Of a stretch of DNA of 64,000 bases, positions 51,454 through 60,676 are shown in pieces. The position numbers and the translations under genes are program-made. Source of the DNA: Oceanispirochaeta sp963676905 (GTDB lineage: Bacteria > Spirochaetota > Spirochaetia > DSM-2461); NCBI GenBank assembly GCA_963676905.2, contig CAXXVE010000001.1, forward strand, positions 3,472,001 through 3,536,000. The letters run 5' to 3'. Numbering within the stretch: the stretch's first letter is position 1; every line of letters begins with the position of its first letter. Under the pieces are notes generated by a model. The model worked only from the letters and a program-made list of their open reading frames with translations. It searched no databases and was not told where the DNA came from.

Positions 51454-53109
51454 TTATTTTTTCTGAAGAATAGAGGGATCGTAGTCTTCGGGAGCTTCAT
51501 AACCGAGGAAGTTGATAACTGTGGCAGCAAGAGAGCTGATTCCAAGTCCTTCCTTCAGTGTTTCCGAGTAATCACCCTTTTTGTCCGCATCGTAGATGAT
51601 ACAGGGAACGGGGTTCAGGGAGTGGGAAGTCTTGCTTTTGGGCTTTCCGTCATCCTTGATTATTACATCACCAGACTTCTTGTTGTGCTCATACATGTCA
51701 TCGGAGTTACCATGGTCCGCAGAAAGGATCAGAACACCGCCAGCCGCCTCAACAGCCTTTCTGATGCGTCCGATGCTCAGGTCCATGGCTTCCATGGAGC
51801 AGACAACCGCCTGGAAGTTTCCGGTGTGTCCCACCATGTCTCCGTTGGGGAAGTTCAGCTTGATCAGATCGTACTCGCCGCCCTGGACAGTCTCAATTAC
51901 CTTGTCTGTAATCTCGGCACACTTCATTGCAGGTCTCTGCTCGAAGGGAACAACATCCGAGGGAACTTCAACGTATGTTTCAAGCTCTTCTGAGAACTTA
52001 CCTGTCTTGTTTCCGTTGAAGAAGTAGGTTACATGTCCGAACTTCTGTGTTTCTGAAATGGAGTACTGCTTAACCCCTGTAGCACAGAGGTACTCGGCCA
52101 TAGTCCGGTCGATTGTGGGGGGATTAACAAGGTACTGGGCGGGAACATGCAGGTCTCCGTCGTACTCCATCATTCCGGCATATTCAACATCGGGAACTCT
52201 TACCCTGTCAAACTTGTCAAACTCATCGCCCTGTTCGAAGGCGGCTGTGATTTCAAGGGCTCTGTCACCTCTGAAGTTAAAAAGGATTACACTGTCGCCG
52301 TCCTGCATGGAACCGACGGGCTCACCCTCTTTTGCAACTACAAAGGGGGGAAGGTCCTGGTCGATGGCGCCTGTTCTCTCTCTCAGGGAGACAATGGCAT
52401 CATGGGCGGAATCAAAGAGTTCGCCTTCACCGAGAACGTGAGTCTGCCATCCGCGGTCAACCATGCTCCAGTCCGCATTGTAGCGGTCCATGGTGATCTG
52501 CATTCTTCCACCGCCTGAAGCGATGCAGGCGTCAAAGCTGTCGTCTGACAGATCCGCCAGGAATTTTTCAAGGGGATCGAAGTAGTCAAGGGCTGAAGTT
52601 TCACCAACGTCCCGTCCGTCAAGAAGGGCATGGACTCTGACCTTGCTGACACCGCTGGCCTTGGCCTGTTTTACCATGGCTTCCAGATGGTCAACATGGG
52701 AGTGTACGTTTCCGTCGGAAAGGAGCCCAATGAAATGGAGGGCCTGATCCTTTCCGGAAACATGGGAGGTGAGTTTTTTCCATACCTCACCTTCGAACAT
52801 GGCACCTGTTTCAATGGAGTTGGAAACGAGCTTGGCGCCCTGGGAGAAAACCCGGCCGCAGCCGATGGCGTTGTGTCCAACTTCTGAGTTACCCATATCG
52901 TCGTCTGAAGGAAGGCCTACAGCCTTTCCGTGGGCCTTGAGCTGTGTAACAGGACAGCTGGCACTCAGTTCATCCAGGGTACCGGTGATAGCCGCTTTAA
53001 CGGCATCTCCGCTCTCATATTTTCCGTATCCCACACCGTCCATGATACAAAGGACAACGGGACCTCTTCTTTTTTCTATAAAACTATGCTTCTTAAGGGG
53101 CTCTACCAC
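51454..53109 (-). CDS. gpmI: Cofactor-independent phosphoglycerate mutase
   Basis: This 551-residue protein interconverts 3- and 2-phosphoglycerate in glycolysis through a phosphoserine intermediate. The metal and catalytic motifs are CIMDGVGYG (Asp), DMGNSEVGHNAIG (catalytic Ser), SHVDHLEAM, the LDGRDVGETSAL loop, and ILSADHGNSDDM with KTSHSLNPVP near the end. The domain order (phosphatase half split around the phosphotransferase half) and length match the family. It is monocistronic, with a bidirectional terminator after it. Confidence 0.96.
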   Translation of the reverse strand: MVEPLKKHSFIEKRRGPVVLCIMDGVGYGKYESGDAVKAAITGTLDELSASCPVTQLKAHGKAVGLPSDDDMGNSEVGHNAIGCGRVFSQGAKLVSNSIETGAMFEGEVWKKLTSHVSGKDQALHFIGLLSDGNVHSHVDHLEAMVKQAKASGVSKVRVHALLDGRDVGETSALDYFDPLEKFLADLSDDSFDACIASGGGRMQITMDRYNADWSMVDRGWQTHVLGEGELFDSAHDAIVSLRERTGAIDQDLPPFVVAKEGEPVGSMQDGDSVILFNFRGDRALEITAAFEQGDEFDKFDRVRVPDVEYAGMMEYDGDLHVPAQYLVNPPTIDRTMAEYLCATGVKQYSISETQKFGHVTYFFNGNKTGKFSEELETYVEVPSDVVPFEQRPAMKCAEITDKVIETVQGGEYDLIKLNFPNGDMVGHTGNFQAVVCSMEAMDLSIGRIRKAVEAAGGVLILSADHGNSDDMYEHNKKSGDVIIKDDGKPKSKTSHSLNPVPCIIYDADKKGDYSETLKEGLGISSLAATVINFLGYEAPEDYDPSILQKK

Positions 53110-53193
53110 AATAATACCTCTTTGTTTTGTTATTATTCAGCCCCATAAAGATAGTCATTAAGATGATCAAAATCAAGAGTTACGGCGATATGA

Positions 53194-56118
53194 CTATAAT
53201 TCTCCGAAATAACGGCGCAGCAAGGGGATGGATTTCTTTTCCTCCTCCCTGTAAAGGGGAACATCCCAGCCATTAAAGCGGAAGATGAGCTCCTCATTCT
53301 CAAAATCACCGGGCAGCAGCCGGCGCCCGCCGGGAGTGTCCAGTAAACCGTAGATTCTGATTCCGGAGCTGCCCCTCACCTGAAGCTGATCTGTCTGCAG
53401 AGCCGCGCTGTACCGGCCCGGATCATCAAGGACCCTTCCTGATGACGGATCAGAAACGTTCATAAGTCCCCAGGGGATGCGGAGCACAAGACTGCCATCC
53501 TGAATATCAAGAGCATTGCCCGCCTCATCAAGACGGCCCAGTTTCAGGCTGCTCCAGTCGGCGAACTGCGCAGGAATAAGCCTCCACCTCTCATCTCTTG
53601 TCTCCCTGTTCACAAGGATTCTGACATCCTCAAATACGGCCTCCGGAGAACTTCCCGACTGATAGGCATACCTGCCTATATTGTAGTCCGAGGCCGCCTG
53701 AAACCGCGCCTCCCCTGTCGAAAGGTCAACAACAACCATGCTCTCCATTCCAGTAGGAGTCTGAAAGCCCTCAATCCCGGGAAAACCTCTTATACCCGCT
53801 GCTGGATCGATGGTGTCAAACCCGAAAAAGAGGCGCCCCTCAGCAGCAACCGGGCCTTTCAGTTCCAGATAGAGATGGGACTCACTGCCCCACCAGCTCA
53901 GTACAGTTTTCTCATCACCGTCCTCTTCAGAACCGGTATAGCCGCCATGCCCCAGCACCGCCGCCGCCCTCATAGCGGTTATTCCGTAGTTCTGCTCGGG
54001 GTCCAGAACATTGTGCCACAGGGCCTGTCTGTCATAGGGAATCATAAAGGGTTCTGTTGTCCAGGTCTTCTTCTGCCATTCATCAATCCACTCAAAAATG
54101 ACTGCCCCCGCGTAGCCCTCCCTTACAATGGCATCGGTCATACGGATGATTCCTTCCGCCTGGGTCTCTTCGCTCAATCCGCCATGGTTATAGCCGTCGG
54201 GGCTGATATGGGCCGTTACGGCGCTGGTGGAGATGCCGTATTCCGCAATCAGAGCCGGATATCCACTGTGTATGGCCATAAATTCTTTCAGATAACCGCC
54301 GTAACGGAAGACACCTTTTTCATCCTGCCAGGAGGCAAAGGAGCTCTGATTGTTGATAAAATCAGGATAGTTGGGGTAGATATGATAGGCACCGAAGAAC
54401 CCGCCGAAATCCCCGTTATCCACAGTCATATGCCTGATATCCACAACGGCCTTGTCATTGTGGGGAGCCTTCCCTTTAAGTTCCGGATCTCTCCACTCCA
54501 CTTCGTGATGCAGGGCATCCAGTATCGGCCAGCTTACCATCCCCACAGGCCGGGACTTTCCGTATCGTGTTATCTCATAGCTTACCGAGAGGTCGCATGA
54601 AGCGGCCAGCCAGGACTCCACTGCAGGCCCTGATGGCGCTGATATATATTCACCCCTGTAGGTACTGCCGGGATTCAGGGCATTTGTCTCCAGAACCTCT
54701 TCGGGCTCCATCTCACGCCCCACAAGCCATGCCAGCAGCCAGGGGCTGATATCAGCTGTAAATCGGCCCCAGGCCCTCTCTGTCCTGTAGGGGATATCTC
54801 CCCGTCCGTGGAGGGCATCTATTGTATACCGGATCTCCTGACGGTAGGTTCTGTTATACTCGGGTCCAAGGTAGTTATTGTTTTCCGGATACTCTTCCGG
54901 CCAGATTTCCTGAATAAGATAGAGGGGTGTATCGGGATTATCCTCGTTGAAATTCCTGAAAGCTCTGTAAAAGTCCGGTGGGAGGAGCGTATAGACCCTC
55001 AGAGTATTGAGGTTCATTCCCGTCATATCCCGGAACCAGCGGTAGTAGAGGTGTTCGTCCCGGGGAAACTGAGTACCCCAGGTTCCCGGAAGTGCGGGTC
55101 CCAGATTCACACCCTTGATAAAGAACTCTTCCCGCTTTCCATCCACAGTCCTGTAGAACTTTTCACCATCTGCAGTAAAGACGGCCTCAGAGTGTTCCGG
55201 AGTCTCCGGAATTTCTGCTGCGGCCCCATGGACGGCTTTCAGATAACTGTTAAACCAGGGAACATAGGCACGCCAGAGTACGGACTCATCATTGTCCTCG
55301 ACAAAGAGGGAGATCCAGGACCTGAAAAAGAGTTTCCCCGCAAACCTGAACGATCCCGGTTCAACGGGGTACCTTGAAAGATCGAGGGTAAAGTAGGCTG
55401 TATCCACAAGGGCCGATCTGTTTTCAAGAACAAGGGGAATATCCACAGGGATTCCCTGCTCCCTCAGTACCGATCGTCCCTCATCAGTCAAGTGCAGATC
55501 CAGGGAGTATGTGACCTTTGTCGTCCCTGAGGGGCGGTAGACAGACATCCAGCTGTACACGGGAGCCCTTTTCCCTCCCGCTGCGGCTGTGGGAGCCCTG
55601 CCGCTGAAATTGGATTCACCTTTGAGGACAAAGCTGCGGCCGTCGCTGTGAAAGTACTGGAGCTCAGGTTCGCTGCTCCTGCTGTATATTACGGTCCAGC
55701 CTGTAAAGTCGACCTGCAGGAACTCCTCCATATAACTGCGGAAGAGGGAGTGTGTATTCTCATTAAGCAGATGGCCGTCGCATACAAAGGACCTGTTCCT
55801 GAGAGCAATATCCTTGATTCTGTTAAAGGCCCTCAGAGCTTCTTCATCTTCAGCAGCCGAAGATACAGAAGTTTCAAGAACAAAGACGCCCCGCTCTCTG
55901 TTCCGTCCGGAGGGAAAGGCCATGAGTTCTCCCTTACTGTGAACCACAGGCCAGGACAGAGCCTTCATTCTACCGGGTTCTCTTTCCCCGGGTCCGTAGA
56001 TCAAAACCTCAGGAGAGGATGAGGGCAGAAGAAACCATATAAAAAATGGGATTAGAAATGATGCCAGTATTACAGCCGGGAGTATCCAAATACTGAGAGG
56101 GATGCCCGGTCTTCTCAT
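53194..56118 (-). CDS. Membrane-anchored protein with glycoside hydrolase-like barrel
   Basis: This 974-residue protein has one N-terminal membrane helix (about 8-32, no cleavage site), so the bulk is outside the inner membrane. Residues ~60-300 are beta-rich. Residues ~330-740 look like a clan GH-A TIM barrel as in GH2 or GH5: FFIKGVNLGPALPG, GMNLNTLRVYTLLPPDFY, AWLVGREMEPE (acid/base position, Glu about 468), and LIAEYGIST (nucleophile position, Glu about 624). Residues ~745-974 are beta-rich and may bind sugar. A Glu-Met-Glu replaces the usual Asn-Glu, so activity needs testing. Its start overlaps the GT2 stop by 4 bases; it is the last gene of the operon and probably trims or exports the polymer. 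Confidence 0.78.
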   Translation of the reverse strand: MRRPGIPLSIWILPAVILASFLIPFFIWFLLPSSSPEVLIYGPGEREPGRMKALSWPVVHSKGELMAFPSGRNRERGVFVLETSVSSAAEDEEALRAFNRIKDIALRNRSFVCDGHLLNENTHSLFRSYMEEFLQVDFTGWTVIYSRSSEPELQYFHSDGRSFVLKGESNFSGRAPTAAAGGKRAPVYSWMSVYRPSGTTKVTYSLDLHLTDEGRSVLREQGIPVDIPLVLENRSALVDTAYFTLDLSRYPVEPGSFRFAGKLFFRSWISLFVEDNDESVLWRAYVPWFNSYLKAVHGAAAEIPETPEHSEAVFTADGEKFYRTVDGKREEFFIKGVNLGPALPGTWGTQFPRDEHLYYRWFRDMTGMNLNTLRVYTLLPPDFYRAFRNFNEDNPDTPLYLIQEIWPEEYPENNNYLGPEYNRTYRQEIRYTIDALHGRGDIPYRTERAWGRFTADISPWLLAWLVGREMEPEEVLETNALNPGSTYRGEYISAPSGPAVESWLAASCDLSVSYEITRYGKSRPVGMVSWPILDALHHEVEWRDPELKGKAPHNDKAVVDIRHMTVDNGDFGGFFGAYHIYPNYPDFINNQSSFASWQDEKGVFRYGGYLKEFMAIHSGYPALIAEYGISTSAVTAHISPDGYNHGGLSEETQAEGIIRMTDAIVREGYAGAVIFEWIDEWQKKTWTTEPFMIPYDRQALWHNVLDPEQNYGITAMRAAAVLGHGGYTGSEEDGDEKTVLSWWGSESHLYLELKGPVAAEGRLFFGFDTIDPAAGIRGFPGIEGFQTPTGMESMVVVDLSTGEARFQAASDYNIGRYAYQSGSSPEAVFEDVRILVNRETRDERWRLIPAQFADWSSLKLGRLDEAGNALDIQDGSLVLRIPWGLMNVSDPSSGRVLDDPGRYSAALQTDQLQVRGSSGIRIYGLLDTPGGRRLLPGDFENEELIFRFNGWDVPLYREEEKKSIPLLRRYFGEL

Positions 56119-58982
56119 GGCTGCACCTCTTCCTCTTCATAGACAGAGAATCCCTTTCGGTCCAGCTTCTGCCAGCCCTTGTTCCGGAACAGATAGGCCA
56201 CAAAGGAGAAGGTCCGGTGCATACTTATAAACTGCCTGTATCCGAAATTCTCTCCCAGAACTGTCATCATTGTCTGTCGGAACTCCTTACCCTTGAAGTA
56301 GACAACTCCCTTTTCCGCCAGGAAAAAGGCGACTGAAGAGATCAGGATTCCCATTAAAATAACAATAGAGAACATAAACACAAAGACATGCCGGCTCAGA
56401 ACTCCGAACACAAGAGAGAGTACAAGCACAGCGTAACCCATAAATTCCCAGAAGGGTCCCAGAAGTTCGAATATATAGTAGTAGGGAAAGGCTATCAGCC
56501 CGGGCTGTTTGTACTTTCTGTTGAAAAGCATCTTTTTATGATAGATAAGGATCTCAATAAGACCCCGGTGCCACCTGTCCCTCTGTTTGAGAAGATCCGA
56601 GAGGGATTCGGGAACTTCGGTCCAGCAGTTGGCGTTATGGGCATAGCTGACAGTATAGTCACTCCCCTTTTCATGCTGAGAGCGGACAAGACGGACCACA
56701 AGCTCCATGTCCTCCCCTACTGTATCCTTGCTCAGGCGTCCCTTGCCTGTCATATACCCGCCTATTCCGATGACCTCTTCTCGCAGAAAAGCTCCGAAGG
56801 CTCCGGAGATGATCATCAGTGAGTTTACTCTGGTCCATCCCAGACGTCCTGCTATAAAGGAGCGTAAATACTCAATGGTTTGAAACCTTGTATAGCTGTT
56901 TGATGAGAGGTGGATCTCCTGAAGGGCGCCGTTTTTAATAAGGCAGCCGTTCACTGGGATAATATTGCCACCTATGGCAATTGTCTTCTTTTTGTTAATA
57001 AGGGTCTGATACATCATCTTTGTCAGAGATTCAGGCTCCAGAAGGCTGTCGGCATCAATGCTGCAGATATATTCGCTTTTTGCCGCATTGAGCCCCGCAT
57101 TCAGAGAGTCTGCTTTTCCGCCGTTCTTCTTGTCTATTACAAGAAGGTTGGGAATACGGCTGTTTTTGTAGACCCCCTTCACAGGAGCCGTTGATATCCC
57201 GTCGGAAAGGGGATAATCAATAAGTTCAAGATCAAACTGACCTATAAGTTTCATCAGGGTTCCGTCTGTGGACTCATCGTTGATTACAATCAGCTGAAGA
57301 TCCGGGTAGTCAAGGGAGAGAAGCGAGTAGACATTCTCAATAATGGTCTTCTCCTCATTGAAGGCGGGTGCCAGGATCGTCACTCCCGGCAGCAGCCCCG
57401 ATGCATTGAGAAACTTTTTATCCCCTACGGTCCAGGCGCTGTGCTGCCTTTTCAGAACAAGCCATGACTCTGTGAGCAGAGCCAGAAAGATAAAGTTGAT
57501 GGCAATGGTATAGACCGCAAAAATATGGTGGTACATAAGCAGAAATGAAACAACCTTCTCCTCTCCCGCCATATAAGGAAGAAGGGGCCAGCGGATAGTA
57601 AAAAAGAGAATAAAGGGGATGGAAACAGTGGCAACAAGCAGTCCGGTCATATAGCGGCGGTCTCCCCGGGTCAACTGGATCTTAGGTTCGCTGTAACTGG
57701 GAATCTCAAGGGGAATTTTCAGCTCCTTCTTGAGCCTGTCCTTGAGATAGGAGTAGCACTGATCAAAAAAGCCGCTGTTTGTTTTTACGTGGGGTTCCAG
57801 AGCTTCCAGCAGAAGCCGCTCAAGGGTCTGGTTCCGGTTCGTATTAAGGAAATTTATAATCGGAGCACTCAGATCCAGAGAGATGGCATCATCTATAAGG
57901 CGGCGGATATGTCCTGTCTCATCCTTTTTAAGGCGCATAATGAAATACTGTATTCTGTGGGCAAGAACAGATGCATACCCCAGACGGACCTCACCATCAT
58001 TTGCACTGCAGTAGCGGCTGTATAGAATCGGCAGGACACGGGGAGTCTCCCTTACGCGGTCGATAAGACCCTCAATAGCGGTGGAGGAGAGTTCCCTGTC
58101 CCTGAAAAAACCGGCTGACTCCTCCTCCGACGGCAGCTCTGCATACTTGAATAGCTGAGAAACAGCCTCCTTCCTTGTAGAAAACACGGGAGAGATCAAA
58201 AGCTCCCGCAGCGTTGATTCATCATGATAGGCCTCAAGAAGGGCATTTGCAGCCTCTCCTGCGGTTACAGGATCATCAGCTTCAGTCAGATTCAGTAGGT
58301 ACAGAGGATACCAGTCTCTCAATCTGGTCCGGCACGCCTGTATCATGATTCTTCTAATGTCTGAATTTTCTGAATACCTGTGGCTGTCTGACCAGTCTGT
58401 CAGCTGCTTAAGATCTTCGCTGACAAGAGAAAGGACTTTTGTCTTATAGCTCTCTCCTGTCCCCTCCATACTTGAAGCAACAACATTCAGTGTTTCAGGA
58501 TCTCCCGACTGGCAGAGGATATGCACCATCTTCAGTCTGAGGATCTGGGATTTTTCCCGGCGGATAGTCTTTTCAAGGAGGTCAACCTTGTCGTTCATAT
58601 CGACAAAGTCAAGAAAATCAAGAAGATTGACCCCTTTGGATCTCTGGTTGAAAAAGGGGGAATTCAGAAGGGTTCTTACCAATCTTCCCGACTTCCACAG
58701 ATCTTCCAGGGCCTGCAGCTCCAGATGAAGATGATCGGGAATCTGTACCGACTGGTTTACTTCGTACCACTCCATCAGATAATCGAGCTGCTCTCTGGCA
58801 GAAACTGTTTCCAGATCGATAAGGTGCCCCTCGACAAGGGAACGGTTCACAAGGGTTTTCAGTCTGCTTCGTTTCCTGTATTTCCGGACCGAGGTTTTTT
58901 TGACATAGTAGGTTGCTCCCAGAATCAGAAGGTCCAGAAATACGAGAACCGCCATAACAATGTAGATGACAATGATCCCCAT
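56115..58982 (-). CDS. HEAT-repeat membrane glycosyltransferase family 2 (polymer synthase type)
   Basis: This 955-residue protein has an N-terminal membrane helix (1-28), a cytoplasmic HEAT-like region (about 60-430), two membrane helices (about 440-505), and a processive GT2 domain (about 530-820). The GT2 motifs are LAPAFNEEKT, VINDESTDGT, SIDADSLLE (DxD, about 646-648), GEDMEL (about 755) and QRDRWHRG (QxxRW, about 800). Further membrane helices lie near 834-885. Those motifs are shared by cellulose, hyaluronan and poly-beta-1,6-GlcNAc synthases, so it should extrude a polysaccharide; which sugar is unknown. The HEAT part is an unusual addition. It lies 3 bases after the pseudo-sensor gene and overlaps the hydrolase-like gene by 4. 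Confidence 0.87.
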   Translation of the reverse strand: MGIIVIYIVMAVLVFLDLLILGATYYVKKTSVRKYRKRSRLKTLVNRSLVEGHLIDLETVSAREQLDYLMEWYEVNQSVQIPDHLHLELQALEDLWKSGRLVRTLLNSPFFNQRSKGVNLLDFLDFVDMNDKVDLLEKTIRREKSQILRLKMVHILCQSGDPETLNVVASSMEGTGESYKTKVLSLVSEDLKQLTDWSDSHRYSENSDIRRIMIQACRTRLRDWYPLYLLNLTEADDPVTAGEAANALLEAYHDESTLRELLISPVFSTRKEAVSQLFKYAELPSEEESAGFFRDRELSSTAIEGLIDRVRETPRVLPILYSRYCSANDGEVRLGYASVLAHRIQYFIMRLKKDETGHIRRLIDDAISLDLSAPIINFLNTNRNQTLERLLLEALEPHVKTNSGFFDQCYSYLKDRLKKELKIPLEIPSYSEPKIQLTRGDRRYMTGLLVATVSIPFILFFTIRWPLLPYMAGEEKVVSFLLMYHHIFAVYTIAINFIFLALLTESWLVLKRQHSAWTVGDKKFLNASGLLPGVTILAPAFNEEKTIIENVYSLLSLDYPDLQLIVINDESTDGTLMKLIGQFDLELIDYPLSDGISTAPVKGVYKNSRIPNLLVIDKKNGGKADSLNAGLNAAKSEYICSIDADSLLEPESLTKMMYQTLINKKKTIAIGGNIIPVNGCLIKNGALQEIHLSSNSYTRFQTIEYLRSFIAGRLGWTRVNSLMIISGAFGAFLREEVIGIGGYMTGKGRLSKDTVGEDMELVVRLVRSQHEKGSDYTVSYAHNANCWTEVPESLSDLLKQRDRWHRGLIEILIYHKKMLFNRKYKQPGLIAFPYYYIFELLGPFWEFMGYAVLVLSLVFGVLSRHVFVFMFSIVILMGILISSVAFFLAEKGVVYFKGKEFRQTMMTVLGENFGYRQFISMHRTFSFVAYLFRNKGWQKLDRKGFSVYEEEEVQP

Positions 58983-58985
58983 GAC

Positions 58986-60662
58986 CTACTCCTCTCCGGT
59001 GTAAAACTCTATAAGTCCCTGCAGCTCGGCAAGCATGAGGGGTTTTTTGAGATAGTGATAGACTCCCAGCTGCTGAGCTCTTTTGACTGAGGCTTCTGTT
59101 TTAAGGAAGGAAACATAAACGAAGGGGATGGATCTCAGATCCGTTGACTCCAGGATCTTTTCACGGATTCTGAAACCGTCCATCTGGGGAACATGAACTT
59201 CCGACAGGATAATGGCAGGCCTGAGCAGGTCAATCCTGTGAATGGCCTCATTACCGTTGCCGCAGCTCTGTACGGTGTACTTATCTCCCTTGAATAATTC
59301 AGTCACAAGATGAATAAGGTGGGTATCCGAATCAACAATCAGTATGACAGGGTTGTCCTCTACCCTGCGGTCCTGCTCAGAGTAGTCACAGAGGCTGTCC
59401 CCGCCGAGGGAGTCGAGCATTCTCAGCCTGTCACGGATGTTCCTCTGCAGCAGATCCTCACGGTTCCAGGACTCCGGTACATCCTCATCCAGCCGGGACA
59501 CAGCCACGGAGCAGGTCATTCTCTGGAGAAACTCTTCCGAGTCCCTTACCTCTTTTTTTATCTTCTCAATGATATCCTCGTACTGTGCCGAGAGGTTATC
59601 GGGAAGCATCAGAATCAGAATCGGCCCCGCTCCTCTGAAAAGGAGGGCGTCATCGGGTTTGGTCATCTGAATTATTGAGGCAAATGAAGAGAGGGCTCTA
59701 TCCCCCTCGGAGAGTCCGTACTCATCGTTAAACTGTTTCATATCGTCCAGGCGGAAATAGGAGACGACTCCGGAATCATTGCTCTTAATAAATTCTGTAA
59801 GATAGTTATTGTAAAAAGATGAGGCATAGAGCCCGGTTACAGGGTCCACAAGCTGTTCGTCGGTGCGGCGGACAAGTTCCTCATTCAGATTGTAGCTTAT
59901 CCTTGAAATATCCTCGTTGCCGTGAAGGACCCCGCCCAGAGGCAGGTCCGATGCGGGTGTATCGGGATTGAACATATCCACAAGACTGGAAATATCGGGT
60001 TTTTCCAGAATACAGCCGTTGGCGGGGCAGATTCTCTCCGGAGCGATATTCTCAATCATATCAAAGACCTTGTTCTGGGTACTCTCCGCAATATAGGGAA
60101 AATACTCCCGCTGAAAACTGACCATACGGGGCAGATAATCATCATCGCCGAAGAGGTTTGTATTCTTTCCAAGAAAACCGAAATACTCGGCGGAAAAGAG
60201 GGTCTTTGACTCAGGTTCCCACGTCATAATACCACCGGGGGAATGGGGGCTCTGGTAGGCAAGGAAATGAAGCAGCGGAAGATCATCGGGCTCTATATGA
60301 ACCTCCTCCTTCACTGTATGAAAGGGAGAGATCAGCCCCATTGTCTTGACTGTGAGCCATGTTCTCCAGTGGCATATAATTCTTCCCTGAAACCCGGACT
60401 CCTCCCAGAGGGGAAGACTGGAGCAGATCTGGGGACCGTGGCCGCTCAGGATGATGGCTCTCACATCCTCCAGAGGACAGATTTTTTCTACAGCCTTCTG
60501 GACTGAGGAAAAAATATCCACGGGTCCGGGATCTACAATGACAGCCTGACCATTCTTGTAGAAGAGATAGCAGTTGATCTGAAGAAAATCTTCATACTTA
60601 ACCGAACCGAGCCAGAAAATGTGATCTGTTACCTGATGGGGTGCACTATCCTTGAGAATCAT
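58986..60662 (-). CDS. MBL-GGDEF-receiver protein with all three active sites degenerate
   Basis: This 558-residue, three-domain protein begins with residues ~1-240, an MBL/ODP-like fold in which the metal-binding HxHxDH stretch reads SGHGPQ; SPHSPGGIMTW and FSAEYFG survive. Residues ~275-420 are a GGDEF domain with DPVTGLYASS and FRLDDMKQFNDEYG, but the active site is RGAGPILILM. Residues ~440-555 are a receiver domain (VILIVDSDTHLI, closing HYLKKP) in which the phosphorylated Asp is replaced by Glu (IILSEVHVPQMDG). It is therefore predicted to make no c-di-GMP and accept no phosphate, but to act as a scaffold or sensor. It sits between the phosphatase and synthase genes (14 and 3 bases), so it probably links them. 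Confidence 0.85.
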   Translation of the reverse strand: MILKDSAPHQVTDHIFWLGSVKYEDFLQINCYLFYKNGQAVIVDPGPVDIFSSVQKAVEKICPLEDVRAIILSGHGPQICSSLPLWEESGFQGRIICHWRTWLTVKTMGLISPFHTVKEEVHIEPDDLPLLHFLAYQSPHSPGGIMTWEPESKTLFSAEYFGFLGKNTNLFGDDDYLPRMVSFQREYFPYIAESTQNKVFDMIENIAPERICPANGCILEKPDISSLVDMFNPDTPASDLPLGGVLHGNEDISRISYNLNEELVRRTDEQLVDPVTGLYASSFYNNYLTEFIKSNDSGVVSYFRLDDMKQFNDEYGLSEGDRALSSFASIIQMTKPDDALLFRGAGPILILMLPDNLSAQYEDIIEKIKKEVRDSEEFLQRMTCSVAVSRLDEDVPESWNREDLLQRNIRDRLRMLDSLGGDSLCDYSEQDRRVEDNPVILIVDSDTHLIHLVTELFKGDKYTVQSCGNGNEAIHRIDLLRPAIILSEVHVPQMDGFRIREKILESTDLRSIPFVYVSFLKTEASVKRAQQLGVYHYLKKPLMLAELQGLIEFYTGEE

Positions 60663-60676
60663 CAGAACTCCTTGAG

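Noticed and set aside
58986..60662. Calling this protein an active diguanylate cyclase or oxygen-sensing diiron protein
   Set aside because: The GGDEF site is GAGPI and the metal ligands of the MBL/ODP fold are missing, so neither activity is supported.
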